Positions 26,015 through 37,379 of a DNA stretch of 64,000 nt are shown here, in pieces. Origin of the DNA: Onchocerca lupi (taxonomy: Eukaryota; Nematoda; Chromadorea; Rhabditida; Onchocercidae); contig JAOVVO010000081.1 of assembly GCA_028564675.1 (NCBI GenBank), forward strand, positions 121,630 to 185,629, read 5' to 3'. Numbering within the stretch: the stretch's first letter is position 1; every line of letters begins with the position of its first letter. The notes beneath the pieces are model-generated. The model saw nothing but the letters and a program-made list of their open reading frames with translations. It did no database searches and was not told where the DNA came from. The position numbers and the translations under genes are program-made.

Positions 26015-27485
26015 CTAAAAAATAATGGAACGAAAATTCAAACTCCTAACTTTTTAATTTTTAATTTTTTATTCAGTATCGAGTAAATTTCAAAAATATA
26101 AAACGATTCAATCAGAAACTTAAAAATTAATCGAAAATTGGCAGAAAGAAACAGGATTCTGAGTCTGAATCAATTCAAATGCTGAATATTCGAAAATTTC
26201 GAATACTTGAAATCCGAAAAACTTTCAAACTTGAACCATCACAATTATGAATGTGAAATAAAAATAATTGTGAAAAATTATGCGAAATACAAAAAACAGT
26301 CTTTCTTAATTCGAGCCAGTTAAGATTATTTTCTAAAAAAAAAAAAAACTTTAGGACGTTTTCAGTTATTCAACCGATAACTGAATGTCGATTACTTTTA
26401 ACTTATATTTTATCCATCGCTTCAGTTCTTCTTTCTTCCGTCTTTTTTTTTTTTTTTTTTTTGTTATCACATAAATTTGAAATTACGAAAAATCTAATTT
26501 CCCTCCCTCTGCTCCACCTTTTTTTTCCATTTGAAAGCTCTCAGTTTGGGATTTTAAAGCAAATCAGTAAAGTAAATTTGATTAGATGACAAGGAAAAGT
26601 GACAAAGGCGAATTGATGAAACTGGCAAACAAGAAAGAAGAGTATGTGTGTTTTACAGGGAAAAAGGCTCCACCACTCTTTGAGCCTAATTTCTATAATA
26701 ATACTAAAGCCTAGGGCTTCTTCAATCAATGCCATTGCCTAGCTTAGAAAAAGAGTAAACCTTAAGTAATAAAATGTCTCTTTTTTTATTTTTTTCTTCC
26801 TTTTTTTTTTTTTTTTTTTAAGTCAATACTTTTCACATGGAGGAGAGAAATAAATGATTTTTCCAAAAGAGCATTGGCATTTTTTTTTTTTCAAGTTTGA
26901 ACGCAGAAAATTATTTACTTCAATAAAACATTTTTTGTTGGAATTCTTCGAGATGCCTAAATTACTTTCATGCAAGAATTCTGCAACTTAATGTATATTG
27001 TTGGACAATCATTTTGGCATTTTAATAACAGCAAATTAAAATCATTAAAAAATTTTTATTATTTTATTTGCTCTGAGTACAAACAGATTATGAGGCTTAT
27101 ATATCATCGGCAACAGGGGTAAAAAGATTACGGATTGAAGTTTAATTTTGGCATGATTTATAGAAATATTGTCGAGAAAAAGCAGAAATTCGTTTCCTAT
27201 GATTAAATTAACAGTCACTTTCCGAAAAATAATCTTGAGAGGGAACGAGGAAGAAGATTGAACTGTTAATGGTGAACGTGATTGATTGTAATGCTCCAAT
27301 TAGCAGGAAGGATCAAACTTCTGAAACGAGAAGCTGATCAGAATTGAGAAATGGATTCTATGATATATAAAATTCATCATAAAATTTGGTTCAACCTATA
27401 ATTTCCGAATCATAAACAGACAAGTCAATATTATAAAGTGCCATTTAGATTTACAATATGTCACTTACTTATATTATGCTTAAAA

Positions 27486-27703
27486 TCATTGGTGATCATT
27501 TGATGCTTCAATAAGATTAAATTTATCGTAATCAAATTTTTTTCTTGCCTGTTTGATAACAAAAATCGTTTTGTTGGTTATGGTTACTTCTTTCTTATCG
27601 TAAAAGCCTGTACAGTAAAGAAGTAAGTAAAAATAATACATTACAACCAATCTATTCCGCATTAGCTGGACACGTTTCGCATGGCCGAGTTCAGTCAATC
27701 CTT
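27486..27703 (-). CDS. Possible exon with SAM-like helix (uncertain)
   Basis: A minus-strand frame of 70 codons to a stop, preceded by TTATTTAG at 27704-27711. It begins GLTELGHAKRVQLMRNRL, which resembles the last helix of SAM domains (x-L-x-x-L-G-H-x-x-x-x-x-L-M), then a hydrophobic stretch and a charged tail with NKTIFVIKQARKKF. It could join the open frame at 28208-28513 in the same direction, but phase and donor are not clear. It may be part of a real small gene, a decayed gene, or chance. Confidence 0.25.
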
Positions 27704-27800
27704 CTAAATAATAATTTAAATGTCTGTTTATTCAAAATCTTAAATTTCCGAAAGTTCTTAAACACGCAACTTATCTATATAAAAACACGCGCCTATTCGG

Positions 27801-27814
27801 ATGCAACGTTGCAT
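27801..27814. repeat. 14-base perfect palindrome ATGCAACGTTGCAT
   Basis: Perfectly self-complementary and rather GC-rich for this window. It lies about 100 bases upstream (in minus orientation) of the SAM-like candidate exon, so it could be a dimeric factor site; no known factor is assigned. Confidence 0.6.
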
Positions 27815-28207
27815 TAAAATTTCAAATCAACCGCTGAAGAATTTGAAACATCCTGTGGAAATGAATAATGAACATTTACATTTTTATTTATATAGATTGC
27901 AAAAACTTCCATAAATTCTTTAATAAAGTATGGCTTTAAAAATCATCAATTGATGATCGTGGTGTTATACAAAACTTAAAATTAGATGAAATCCAATAGA
28001 TAAAGAGATATGCGAAAATTCTCCAGAAAACAAATGAAACAGGAAATGAATTATCGTCCTAAGCAATTTCAGAGTCATTGTTACCGTTCTCATTCCGGAT
28101 AAAATTAAAAAACTTGTTAACAAAAGAGAATGAAACAAACGATTTTATGAAAAGATTTTAGATATAATCACTGAAGTAGTGTATGTCATTGATCTTTACA
28201 TATTATA

Positions 28208-28513
28208 TCAGCCTGAAATGACAATTGAAATGATGACACAATGCATTTCCTTTTGAACGGTAATTATTTCAACGTTCATTATCCATTTCTTGAAAAGATG
28301 TCTTATTTGTAAAAATATCTTCAAAATTACTTCACATGGAAGAAGCTTTTTTATCTGGAGCTTTAAAACCTTTCCACTTCTTACATAAAATATTCGCTTG
28401 TTTACTTGTTTCGGAAAGTACTGATGCTTAGAGGAATTTTCAACGAAATGATATAAATTGTGATACAAATCATCATTTCTATGCATCGCTCGCAGAAAAT
28501 GCTCCAATATCAT
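28208..28513 (-). CDS. Possible small minus-strand gene or first exon (uncertain)
   Basis: 101 codons open on the minus strand, with ATG placed directly after a TTTACCAG acceptor, as in trans-spliced nematode genes. The start reads MILEHFLRAMHRNDDLYHNL, which could be the first helices of a SAM-type fold; the remainder is basic and unremarkable. Base composition is less AT-rich than surrounding noncoding DNA. No family was recognised. Confidence 0.28.
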   Translation of the reverse strand: MILEHFLRAMHRNDDLYHNLYHFVENSSKHQYFPKQVNKRIFYVRSGKVLKLQIKKLLPCEVILKIFLQIRHLFKKWIMNVEIITVQKEMHCVIISIVISG

Positions 28514-28759
28514 CTGGTAAAGGTTTGTAGAAATAACGGAAAGCGAAGATGTGAAATAATTTTCCTTCGGTCATACTTCTCTACAATTTCTTGAATCTCT
28601 ACAATCAAGCATTTTTTAGGGTACGGATACTATGAAAGACCAAAGATTAAATATCCTTTAGATTATAGATACTATCTTTCGCTAAAATGTAATTACCAGA
28701 ATCTACATCTGAAATTTCCATAGAAATTTCAAATTACACTGAGAGATAAAATGTTTTCA

Positions 28760-28935
28760 TTACGCGTACCCGTAATTTTGCAGGCCGGGGCCGTCAATTT
28801 TCTTACGCTGAGTATTTCATGGTGGCGAGCTTTTAAGTCTTCCTTGACCGGTAGCAGATTTGTGGGATTATTCGGGGTCACGGGTCCCGGGGAGGTTGTG
28901 GGGGCGTTTTCGGTCGAGGTGAGGAGCAGCAATGT
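28760..28935. other. GC-rich island with CpGs, coding-like on minus strand
   Basis: About 175 bases with more than half G+C in an otherwise strongly AT-rich window, many CpGs, and a near-palindrome GGCCGGGGCCG at about 28785. On the minus strand 28932-28771 reads as a Pro/Thr-rich peptide (NAPTTSPGPVTPNNPTN...) and ends at a good donor, AGC|GTAAGA. The plus strand is also open (28751-29017). It lies about 300 bases upstream of the BED gene, so a promoter island, an exon of an unrecognised minus-strand gene, or inserted foreign DNA are all possible. Confidence 0.6.
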
Positions 28936-29233
28936 TTGCAGGCAAGGAAGGTTTCTGCATGCAAAAGTTCATCATACGGGGAAAGAGGGAAGAAAATCAA
29001 GAACTGGAGGAAAATAGAAATGAAAGAAAGATGAAAGTTTGGTTGTGAGAGTTCATTTTCTCGATAGATATTTAACTTTAATATTATAGCATTTATCATA
29101 CCTTAATAAAATAAAAGGGTTTTTTGTTTTTTGTGATGCATTTGTTATGCATTTCTTCTGATACCAAAACTTGTCTTCCCTCTATCTAGTACTGATTGTT
29201 TTGTTTAGTAAAAAATAATCATTTATTTAGAAA

Positions 29234-31702
29234 ATGGGCCGACGACAGGGTAATGTGTTTGATAAAAAAGAAGTGATGGATTTAATGCAGCAACGATTGG
29301 ATGGTTCTATCAAAAGTTTGCGTGAATTAAAAGACAGAATTGCAGAGGAAACGGGTGAACAGATTGCACTTACAACACTTTGGCAGCAGATTCACAAAAT
29401 GAGGGTTTGTTTTGACTCAAGAGTATCATTTATTTAACTGCACGACATGAATGACCATGCTTGGATTTTCTTTTTAAGCATCGATTCTGTTGCTATTTTA
29501 TTTAATCTATCTGAAACCAAGTTTTTGTAATTGGAATCACTGATGTTCAGCTAACCAGCATTGACAGTAGTTTTGAATTTAAAATATACCCATCATAGAC
29601 ACTATTCAGTTTTTTTCTTTTTATGATAGGATAAAGAATTACAAGGCATTATTACAATTTTTCAGGGAGAAGCAGTCGAAAATAGACCTGGTTATGTTCG
29701 AATGACTACATCACGAATCTCACGAATTGATGGTTCGGACGGTAGTATCCAGGATGAAGATGATGGTATTGATACGCGTACCCCATCGATTGGCTTGGAA
29801 CTTTCAGACTGTTCGTTTTTCGAACTGTTGAAATCGCTCTAGTACTTAAGGAAAGCAATAGTATCTCGCGGAAATACGATATGCAACTTTCATATAATTT
29901 TAACTAATAGTATAATTTATTCGTTATGTTTAATTATTGCTATTAGCTTATGAAATCTACTTTTTTTTTTATCTGCGCATAGAAGCTGTTAGCTATTTCG
30001 TGAATTAAATGACAAAAAAAGCGGAGTACATAAATAAATATTTAATTGAAATGGGCTAAAAACATAATAGGAAGCTTTTCGTCAGGTTCCAAAGTTAGGC
30101 TGATTTTTGATCGCAATTTTTAGCCAGTGGTTCTCCATTACGTCGGTCAACTCGTTCATCTAAACGGAAAAGCTATTCACCGACGCCTATGTCATCTAGG
30201 CTTGATCTGAAGAAATCGCGTGTTGGGTAATAGTTCATCCATTATTTGACTTCCAACATTAATTTTTATATAATTTTTATAGTAGTGAGCTCAAACAGTT
30301 GGAGCTAAGAAGTTAATAATTGAATTGGAAATACCAGAAATTTCAGAGCTGCTGGAAATCTTTTATATGTTGCTTAGGGATCAGATTGAGAGAATTCGTC
30401 ATACATCAACATTTTCAGAGCCTTGATAATGTTTTCATATTTTATAGCGCAGCCCCAGTATCTGGCAGCAATATCACTTTGGTTACTCACTCCGTAAGAT
30501 GTTTGGGAATGCCAAAAAAGGATAAAATCATAAGGCGGAAAAGAATTGATGAGCCAAAGAATTGGGATAAAAATGTGGAAGAGTCAATTAGACAAGAAGC
30601 TTTAAGGTTACTTTAAATATTCTTTGATTTCACTTTTCCATTCATTTGAGTCCGTTCAATATCCTTGAAGGTACTACCTTTTATTTCGTATTTCTTCATC
30701 ATTTTTTTTATTACATTTTGTCAGTACTTTTGCTTTCTTTTTAATAAGGCATGCGGCTTTTATAAAATGACATAGTTAAAGGTTCTAACCTCAGTTTAAG
30801 TTTCATTGTGTTTTGATGATGCTTTTTGCAAAATAAAATGGTTTTTTTTTTTAGTCAAAGAGAAAAATAAGTGTGAGAAAGGTACTGACGAAGAAAAATA
30901 AATTCTCTATAGATAAATTCATTGTGAATATTCGTTACATAATTTTTTGAATTCAGGCATGAAGAGGAGGCTGCGGATGACCCGCTGGCTAGGGCAAAAT
31001 CAAAAGTCTGGTTATTTTGTGAGAAATTTGACGAGGATGGTGAATCAAAAGCAAAATGCAGGATTTGTGGAATGGTAGGTTTTGTTTTTCACCCAGTAAG
31101 TTTTTGCTAAAATAATAACTATCCCTTTTGATCTCTAGACTTTTTATTCTTGCGGTAGTACCAATATTTATTTCGCTTAACGGAAATCTACAACGAATTA
31201 CTTCAAATGTAAGTTGGATACCGATATTTCATTAACATTAATTTTTAATCTCCTTGTCTCTTAACAGCATCATGATGAATTCCCTTTACTTTCAGGTCAT
31301 GGTACGCAAGTTGGGTTCAACAAGAGCGATGCTACGTCATTTACGAAAAATGCACGATAATCTGATTGAGGGAATCATCAGACCGGTAACAAAACGCGTT
31401 ACAGCAATTGCTGGAAAGCCTAGAGGTGATGATGGCTTTGATATTGATGATGATAGCGCATGGGTGGAAGAAGTTGATGAAGAAGATTTCGATGATTATG
31501 ATGGTATGATGGTTTTAGGTTCTAGAATTATATTAATATTATAATTTTTGTAAATTTCTCTGAAGTGGTATAGTATTCTTTCATTTACATAATTTTTATC
31601 CTCAAGGTAAATTAATCGAAGGTTGCTAGAGGGTTAGGTAGGAAAAACGCTAAAAAATGAGTCAGTAAGAAGATTCAGTAATTGCAAGATTTATGGCTGC
31701 TT

Positions 31703-31743
<41 letters not shown>

Positions 31744-32894
31744 GACCTGTTGCTAATAATATTGGAATTTTTTTAGTAGATGATAAGTTTTTAATGCATA
31801 TGATTCTATCATGATTTTTCAGAACAGCAATATGCAGTTGCACAGCACTGTGTTGATAAAGGAAAAGTCATAGCTTACAATAGTTATGCGGATGAAGGAG
31901 GTCCGTCGTATGCTGGCGAAGTATTCATTCGAGAAGATGGCTCGTAAGTAAATGGCTGGAAATTTACGATGCTTTTTTTATATTTCTTCTATACATAGAA
32001 AATGGTTTTGCAATGCTTTGATTTGGTAATTGAAGAAGGATGTTTCATATTTATTTTCTGCTTTTAATTTTAAAAATCTCTATTTTAACTTCAGTTACAC
32101 AGACGATGAATATGTCGACGTGGTATACGTGCAGGATGGAAATTCATTTGAAGAAATTATTTCAAAATCAAATGATGGAACTTCATTCGTCAATAAGTAA
32201 TTCCAGCAATTACAGTTTATTTCATCCTTGTGAAATCTTCTGATAAAAATCAAAAATTGGTCTATTTAATTTATCTTTAGTTTTAATTGCTTTTTTTCAG
32301 CGAATTATCCTCCATGGAAAATAGAAGCGAAGATGCTACTCTACCACCACGTCTGAAGCGCAGCATTTCCGATTCTGAACTGACACAACCAGTCTCCAGA
32401 AACGGTAACAACGATCTTGAACATTACGAAGATACAAACTTGGTATATCTTGATTTTTTTTTTACATTAAATTGTTGTGAAATCAGAAAGTAATATGAAT
32501 AAAATTTGGTTTACAACAAAGTCGATGTCACAGAATGATAATATGCTTTTCGGAATGGAATAGTTTCGTAGTGCATCAAGTAATAATTTTGTCATTGTTT
32601 TTACCTCTCAAAAGTTGTTATTTGAAATAATTTCTCTATATATTTCAGGAGACAGATAGATCGATGGGAAATCTAAATTTGTTGGCTGGAGAGGAAAAAA
32701 GTCAACACGATATAGTTGATGAGCACTTTAGCCGCACTATCACCTCATCTATTCTAGCATTCCCTCCGGAACAACGGGAGCTTGTTCGTTGCGCTGTTAT
32801 GCAGTGTATCGAAGAATTGAGATCAGCCGAATCAGCCACAGCTGTAGAAACAGGAGTTACCGATGAAGAATTGGTTCAACTTTCCGATGTTTGA
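29234..32894 (+). CDS. BED-type zinc-finger protein
   Basis: Ten exons join in phase to 504 residues: 29234-29404, 29666-29810, 30124-30226, 30448-30606, 30957-31074, 31296-31503, 31823-31943, 32095-32196, 32301-32442, 32649-32894. ATG lies three bases after a TTTATTTAG acceptor. Domains: a charged N-terminal helix region (1-57); a basic Ser/Arg segment (about 107-140, RRSTRSSKRKS, nuclear-localisation-like); a BED finger across exons 5-6 with W-L-F-C-E-K-F, CRIC, LGSTRAMLRHLRKMH, giving the C-x2-C and H-x4-H zinc ligands; a very acidic stretch (DDGFDIDDDSAW...); and a C-terminal helical segment (FSRTITSSILAFPPEQREL) that may act like a BESS-type interaction motif. BED fingers bind DNA in chromatin-boundary and transcription factors and transposases; the absence of a transposase domain and the many host introns favour a host regulator. 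Confidence 0.88.
31705..31741. repeat. Long A homopolymer in BED-gene intron
   Basis: About 37 consecutive A bases inside the intron between exons 6 and 7. Comparable tracts occur at 12403-12439 and at the right edge (T run, 63967-63997). No target-site duplication was seen, so it is reported as a homopolymer only. Confidence 0.9.
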
Positions 32895-33897
32895 CTTTAA
32901 TCACTGTTCTTTAGTGGCTCGGATTATGAAATTTATTTTTGGATGCTGATTTTCCACTTACTCAAATCTTGCTCGTTGATTTGTCATGTTAGTATTTATT
33001 TCAAAAACCTGTAGTTGATTACAGCATTTACAACCTTGAGGAGTTTCAATTGCATAATCAGATTTTTCCTCGTAAATTCACTAATTAAAGCAGCAGTAAA
33101 ATTTATATCGTCTGACAGGTTATTTTTATAAAAAAGATCAGTAGCAACTAGACCATTATACCACTGTATGAATTTATTAAAAACTTAATTTCAACCCAGC
33201 CAAAAATATGTAAACGAGTTGGTTTCGGACTTTTTGATGATTTCTTCAGCATTAAATTTTGCAATATCGAGATAGCGAAAATCCAAAAAATTTCCTAAGT
33301 TTAAGATTTCTGAAATTCAAGTTATTGGATTACTGAGTCTATAGACTTGGTGTTCAAATAACATGAATTTCAGATTTTCAGTAGTAAAATAGATAGGCTT
33401 CCATATATTCATCAAAAAATTATGGAAGTTATTTCTGAACTGTATAGATTTGATCACAGAAGTTTATTATTTCCATCGATCATTTATTCCATCCTTATAT
33501 TCATAAAATTATCAAACCATTTATTTGCTTTGCTGGATATGCTGAACTTCTTAATTTTGTTATGATTCTCAAGAAAAATTTTTTGATGATTCCTTTGATT
33601 TCAGACTTTTTCAGTCAGATATAAAAAAGGAAGAAATTATCTCTATCATTAAAAATAGTTTGGAAAATAGTTTGGATTCCTTAATACTTTTTAAATTTTT
33701 GGAACGCTTCAATGATTTTTTGGAAACAGTTTCTAGTTCACTATGTTAAAGGTGCATTTTAGCGGTCTTTTTATTGATTCAAAAGATCGCTAAAAAGAAA
33801 ATGAATAATGATTATTAAAAAATGTCACAAATCGAATTGATTCTTTATACCAAAAGAGATAAATCCTGTGGAAATTTTGTTCTCTGCTCGTTGTTCG
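32895..33897. other. Convergent 3' flanks of BED gene and secreted helical gene
   Basis: 1 kb of AT-rich sequence with no coding frame. It contains a hairpin at 33761-33791 and a minus-strand AATAAA (TTTATT at 33770-33775), about 125 bases past the stop of the minus-strand gene. Confidence 0.6.
33761..33791. other. Hairpin, 11-bp stem and 9-base loop, overlapping a poly(A) signal
   Basis: AGCGGTCTTTT and AAAAGATCGCT are complementary over 11 pairs including one G-T pair, with loop TATTGATTC. The minus-strand AATAAA hexamer spans the stem-loop border, so the fold could mask or present the polyadenylation signal of the gene ending at 33898. Confidence 0.6.
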
Positions 33898-35590
33898 CTA
33901 GTCAAGTTTTAGCGACATAAAAAGACCTTTTAAATATTGCTCAATTTCACGTCTATCATTGTCCGTGAAATTCGTTGAAGCCATTTTCTTGTTAATAAAT
34001 GCAGCAAGCTTGTCTTCTTCAGATACCGTTCCGTATGCCTGGAAAAAGAAAAAAACTTCTTGCTTATTAAATTTCTGGCAATCATTGAATAAAGTTGCTA
34101 ATGTATCATTTCAGATTAAATTCGTTAGAACTTATTTGAGTTTCCAACTGCATTTTGTATGGAGATATATGATAATGTGAACATCTCACCCGCATTTTGT
34201 TACTGTCATTTGGTATTAGTGTATTCAAGAATTGCGCGATATTTACTTTCAAACTGCTGTTTGCAAATTTGTTCATGATTTTGTTGTATGATTTTCGTAA
34301 CATTTCGTATTGGTAATGTGGTAAATTCTGCAAATTAAACTCATATATTTTCAATAATTTTTAGATTTATTTGGATATGAGAAGTTGAATGATTCAAAAA
34401 ATGGACGACTAATTACTATATTTAATTAAATGTAAATATAAGATGGAGATTTGACCGAAATCTTTTTTAACGATCCCTGTTTTATTGTAGGAGCTTTCGT
34501 TTTAACTAATAAAAGTTGTCAATTATAAGTAACTAATTGGAAATTGAAGTTTTTGGATTTATTTCGATTTGGAAAGCCTTACGATTTCCGTAATTGATGG
34601 ACGGAATAAGTTTTAAAAGATGAGTACTTTCCGCAGTGCTAAATAAATTGGAATTTATACTTATGATCTAGATGCATGTTCGCTTTAATTGGACATTCTT
34701 TGCTTATGCCTCAGCTATTTCAAGAATTGAAATATATGCGAAATTTGCAAATTATCTTATATTTGTTGAGATAAAAATCCCGAAGTGATGCCAAATTATT
34801 CGTTTTTTCTAGCAAATTCACGTAATTTCGCTCATCGTTCGTCATATTTTGCGCTACAAGTTGAATGATTTGAATACTCGCACTTTCTTCGTTAAGAAAT
34901 ATCGTCATTGCCGAAATTTCATCTTCGGTACACATCAAGAACATCTTAAAAGAAATTTTTTTATGAGTGATTGTGAGAATTTAGATGGAATATTTTCATT
35001 TATTGTTTGCAAAAAAATCCATCATATTTCTTGATTTTAATAATATGAGCATAGTGTAAAAATAGCTTTAAAATCTAACGATTTAATTCAAATTTTCGAA
35101 ATTTGATCAAGAAAATATCTAAAATAACATTATTTCTCAACATTTTGTCGATTGCATCATATTGTGCAATTTGTGCTAATCGATCAATATTACTGCGAAA
35201 ATTTGGATTTACACCGGCAATTGTGCGAATTTTACCAATGCAACTATTAACTTTTGACATGGAAAATTTCAACGAATTCATTGTATTCTGCTGAAATATG
35301 AAACAATTATAATAATTCTGAAATTTTTTTGTCTTAATTCTATTCTAATTAATTTACTTGGAAATCATAAAATTTTGCAGCTGCATGATTTATAACAATC
35401 GTGAGATATTTAGACATTATTGATTTATAAAAATGTTTTTCAAAGTGAAAATCTGCGTCAAAAATTAAAATAATTATGCATAATTAATTTAACATACTTC
35501 ATTTTCGCTTTCCAGAGTCGAATTTCTAGCCAAAATAGTACACAATGAAAGCGCAACGATGATACAACGAAGGAATTTGATGTTTTCCAT
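33898..35590 (-). CDS. Unrecognised secreted helical protein
   Basis: Minus-strand exons: 35590-35494 (or 35498), 35452-35358, 35290-35129, 34944-34756, 34327-34190, 34038-33898; 273 residues in the best model. Residues 1-22 are a clear signal peptide (KFLRCIIVALSLCTILA). The rest is polar and helical with few cysteines, containing blocks such as EDEISAMTIFLN, NDERNYVNLLEK, EEDKLAAFINKK and NDRREIEQYLKG that look loosely repetitive, like nematode secreted helical proteins. No family was recognised. Two joins are unusual. Exon 1 reaches exon 2 in frame only if the second of two overlapping donors (GTATGTTAAA) is used, giving a 41-base intron. Exon 4 has no GT donor where phase demands one; the expected junction reads AAG|ATAATT. 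Skipping exon 2 would also keep frame when the first donor is used. Confidence 0.7.
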
Positions 35591-35977
35591 CCTTTTGAAT
35601 TTCAATCACTTCCTCTAATTAAACAGATTTAATTAAGCAGATAGTAGCAAATGTATTTCACATTAAAATATTCAAAAGAAGCCAAGATTCTATTCTGATA
35701 ATTTACAAATGATAAAGAATTCATTACAAAGTTTTGCATTTCTCAAAAATAAAATGATAAATTTTTATATTTTGCGAATGTTTTTCTTGGCCAGAAGTAT
35801 TTATGATACTTTCTGCTGAGCAAACTATTCATCAATAATTCTTTATAATTTCTGCAAGTTATAATTAATTAAGGAAATGAATCGGAATGTTGATATTTCT
35901 CCTTCTGGCCAGATAAGATACGACAAATCGAACAAAGTTTTAAAATTATTCATATTTGCTTTTTGGCAAAACGGGGT

Positions 35978-36050
35978 TGATCCAGGGCGGGATCGAACCG
36001 CCGACCTTCTGCGTGTAAAGCAGACGTGATAACCACTACACCACTGGACC
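35978..36050 (-). tRNA. tRNA-Val (anticodon UAC)
   Basis: 73 bases that fold as a standard cloverleaf on the minus strand. The acceptor stem GGTCCAG pairs with CTGGATC (one G-T) with discriminator A. The D-arm region GTGTAGTGGTTATCAC and variable part AAGGTC are those of eukaryotic tRNA-Val. The anticodon stem TCTGC/GCAGA encloses loop TTTACAC, anticodon TAC (36015-36017 on the plus strand), reading GUA. T-arm GGCGG-TTCGATC-CCGCC; A-box and B-box intact. No intron. Confidence 0.96.
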
Positions 36051-37326
36051 CGTATATTCAAGTATCAATCTTTTCAAACTTAATTTACAAGTTCGAAAAG
36101 TTGAGTACTTGAAGTTAAATTAATATCACTGGAATATATTTTTTCTTATTTAATGCAGTATAATTATAAATAATTATATAATGTGATGAAGAGATAAAGT
36201 TATCCGTTTTACCTTTTAATCACTGTATATGTTCAATTTTTGTTGAAATGACCTTCGTAATCTTTAATCGTTATCTGAAAAGCTAAAATTTAAATTTAAA
36301 AAACTCAACTTTCACGAGTAAAAATGCTATCATGAAGAGTAAGGAAAGGATTACTGATAAAGTGGAAACTTGAACAGAAATATTATCAAATTATCTCAGA
36401 ATTAATATGATTCGATATTTCTAATACTGCGAAGTAAAAATTGAATGGAAAGTTGAAATAAGTGCATAAATTTTGCATAAATTAAATTTTTAGGCTAAGA
36501 GATCAAACCAAATTCGAACAATATTTACATGATCATACAATATCCGGTGAAATATTCATTTCTTTAAATTCATTAACTGTTATCATTCGGACTGATAAAA
36601 TGTACGATATTACAAATATTATGTAATATTAAAAATTATTCATTAGTAGAGTGAAAATGGATTGTGGGAAGTTTATGAAATAAACGGAAACAGAATGATT
36701 CAGATCATCTTTTCGGATCAAAAATATTGTATCGAAAACCAGTTTTTGAATTTTTAATTACCGAAATTTGATAATAGTACCAATTCATTCATTGTATAAT
36801 ACTTGACGATGGAAATAGATAAAATTTCGAGAAATATTCATTTCATAAAATTCACTATTGTAAGATTTTAACAATCCTTTTGTCCTAATATTTGACAAAA
36901 AATTTTGTTGCACAGCACATTGGATTTCGACGAAGAATATTTGCAAAAGTTCTGATGAATTTCAGAAATGCTTTAATTAATTGTTAAGTTATAAAATTAC
37001 GAGATTTTCAAAAAATTTTTTAATCACAAAAAATAAATTCTCTTCACTTCATTGAATAATTTCCAATAACTTACAATCAAAAAATGAATGAGGAAAATTA
37101 ATTAGTAAATACTGGAATGAAAAACTTATTTCAACAACTTTAAAACTTATTTTTCATGATAACTACTCTTTAGTTGATCTCAAGAAATACAGTAAAATGA
37201 GGTCATAATTCTCGTATAATTTAATTTCAATGTTTACATTTTATATTTATTCGATTCTTGATTTAGAACATATAACTTATATCGTATTTTAATTATGAAT
37301 GTGTATTCATGCAATTTAATCGAATC

Positions 37327-37379
37327 ATTTTATACTATAAAACTCAGTTTATACTATCAGTTTATACTATAAAACTAAT
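37327..37379. repeat. Short tandem repeat, TTTATACTATAAAACT units
   Basis: Two copies of TTTATACTATAAAACT plus a partial copy (CAGTTTATACTAT) lie head to tail between about 37330 and 37376. Local replication-slippage repeat. Confidence 0.7.

Larger units (their letters stand above)
26015..29233. other. Region between CPG4-like and BED genes, weak coding candidates
   Basis: 3.2 kb upstream of two divergently oriented genes. It contains long T tracts (26443-26462, 26802-26819), a 14-base palindrome, two minus-strand open frames with acceptor sites, and a GC-rich island, each listed separately. Open frames at 26541-26735 and 27045-27299 (minus) lack splice context and are not annotated as genes. 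Confidence 0.5.

Noticed and set aside
28760..28935. Island as a Wolbachia (endosymbiont) insertion
   Set aside because: Wolbachia DNA is AT-rich, whereas this segment is GC-rich, and no bacterial gene is recognisable.
31705..31741. Poly(A) tract as the tail of a retroposed copy
   Set aside because: No cDNA-like sequence precedes it and no target-site duplication flanks it; long A/T homopolymers are common throughout the window.
35843..36061. 72-codon minus-strand open frame
   Set aside because: It reads straight through the tRNA-Val gene; the translated part with RSAVRSRPGS is just the tRNA T-arm.
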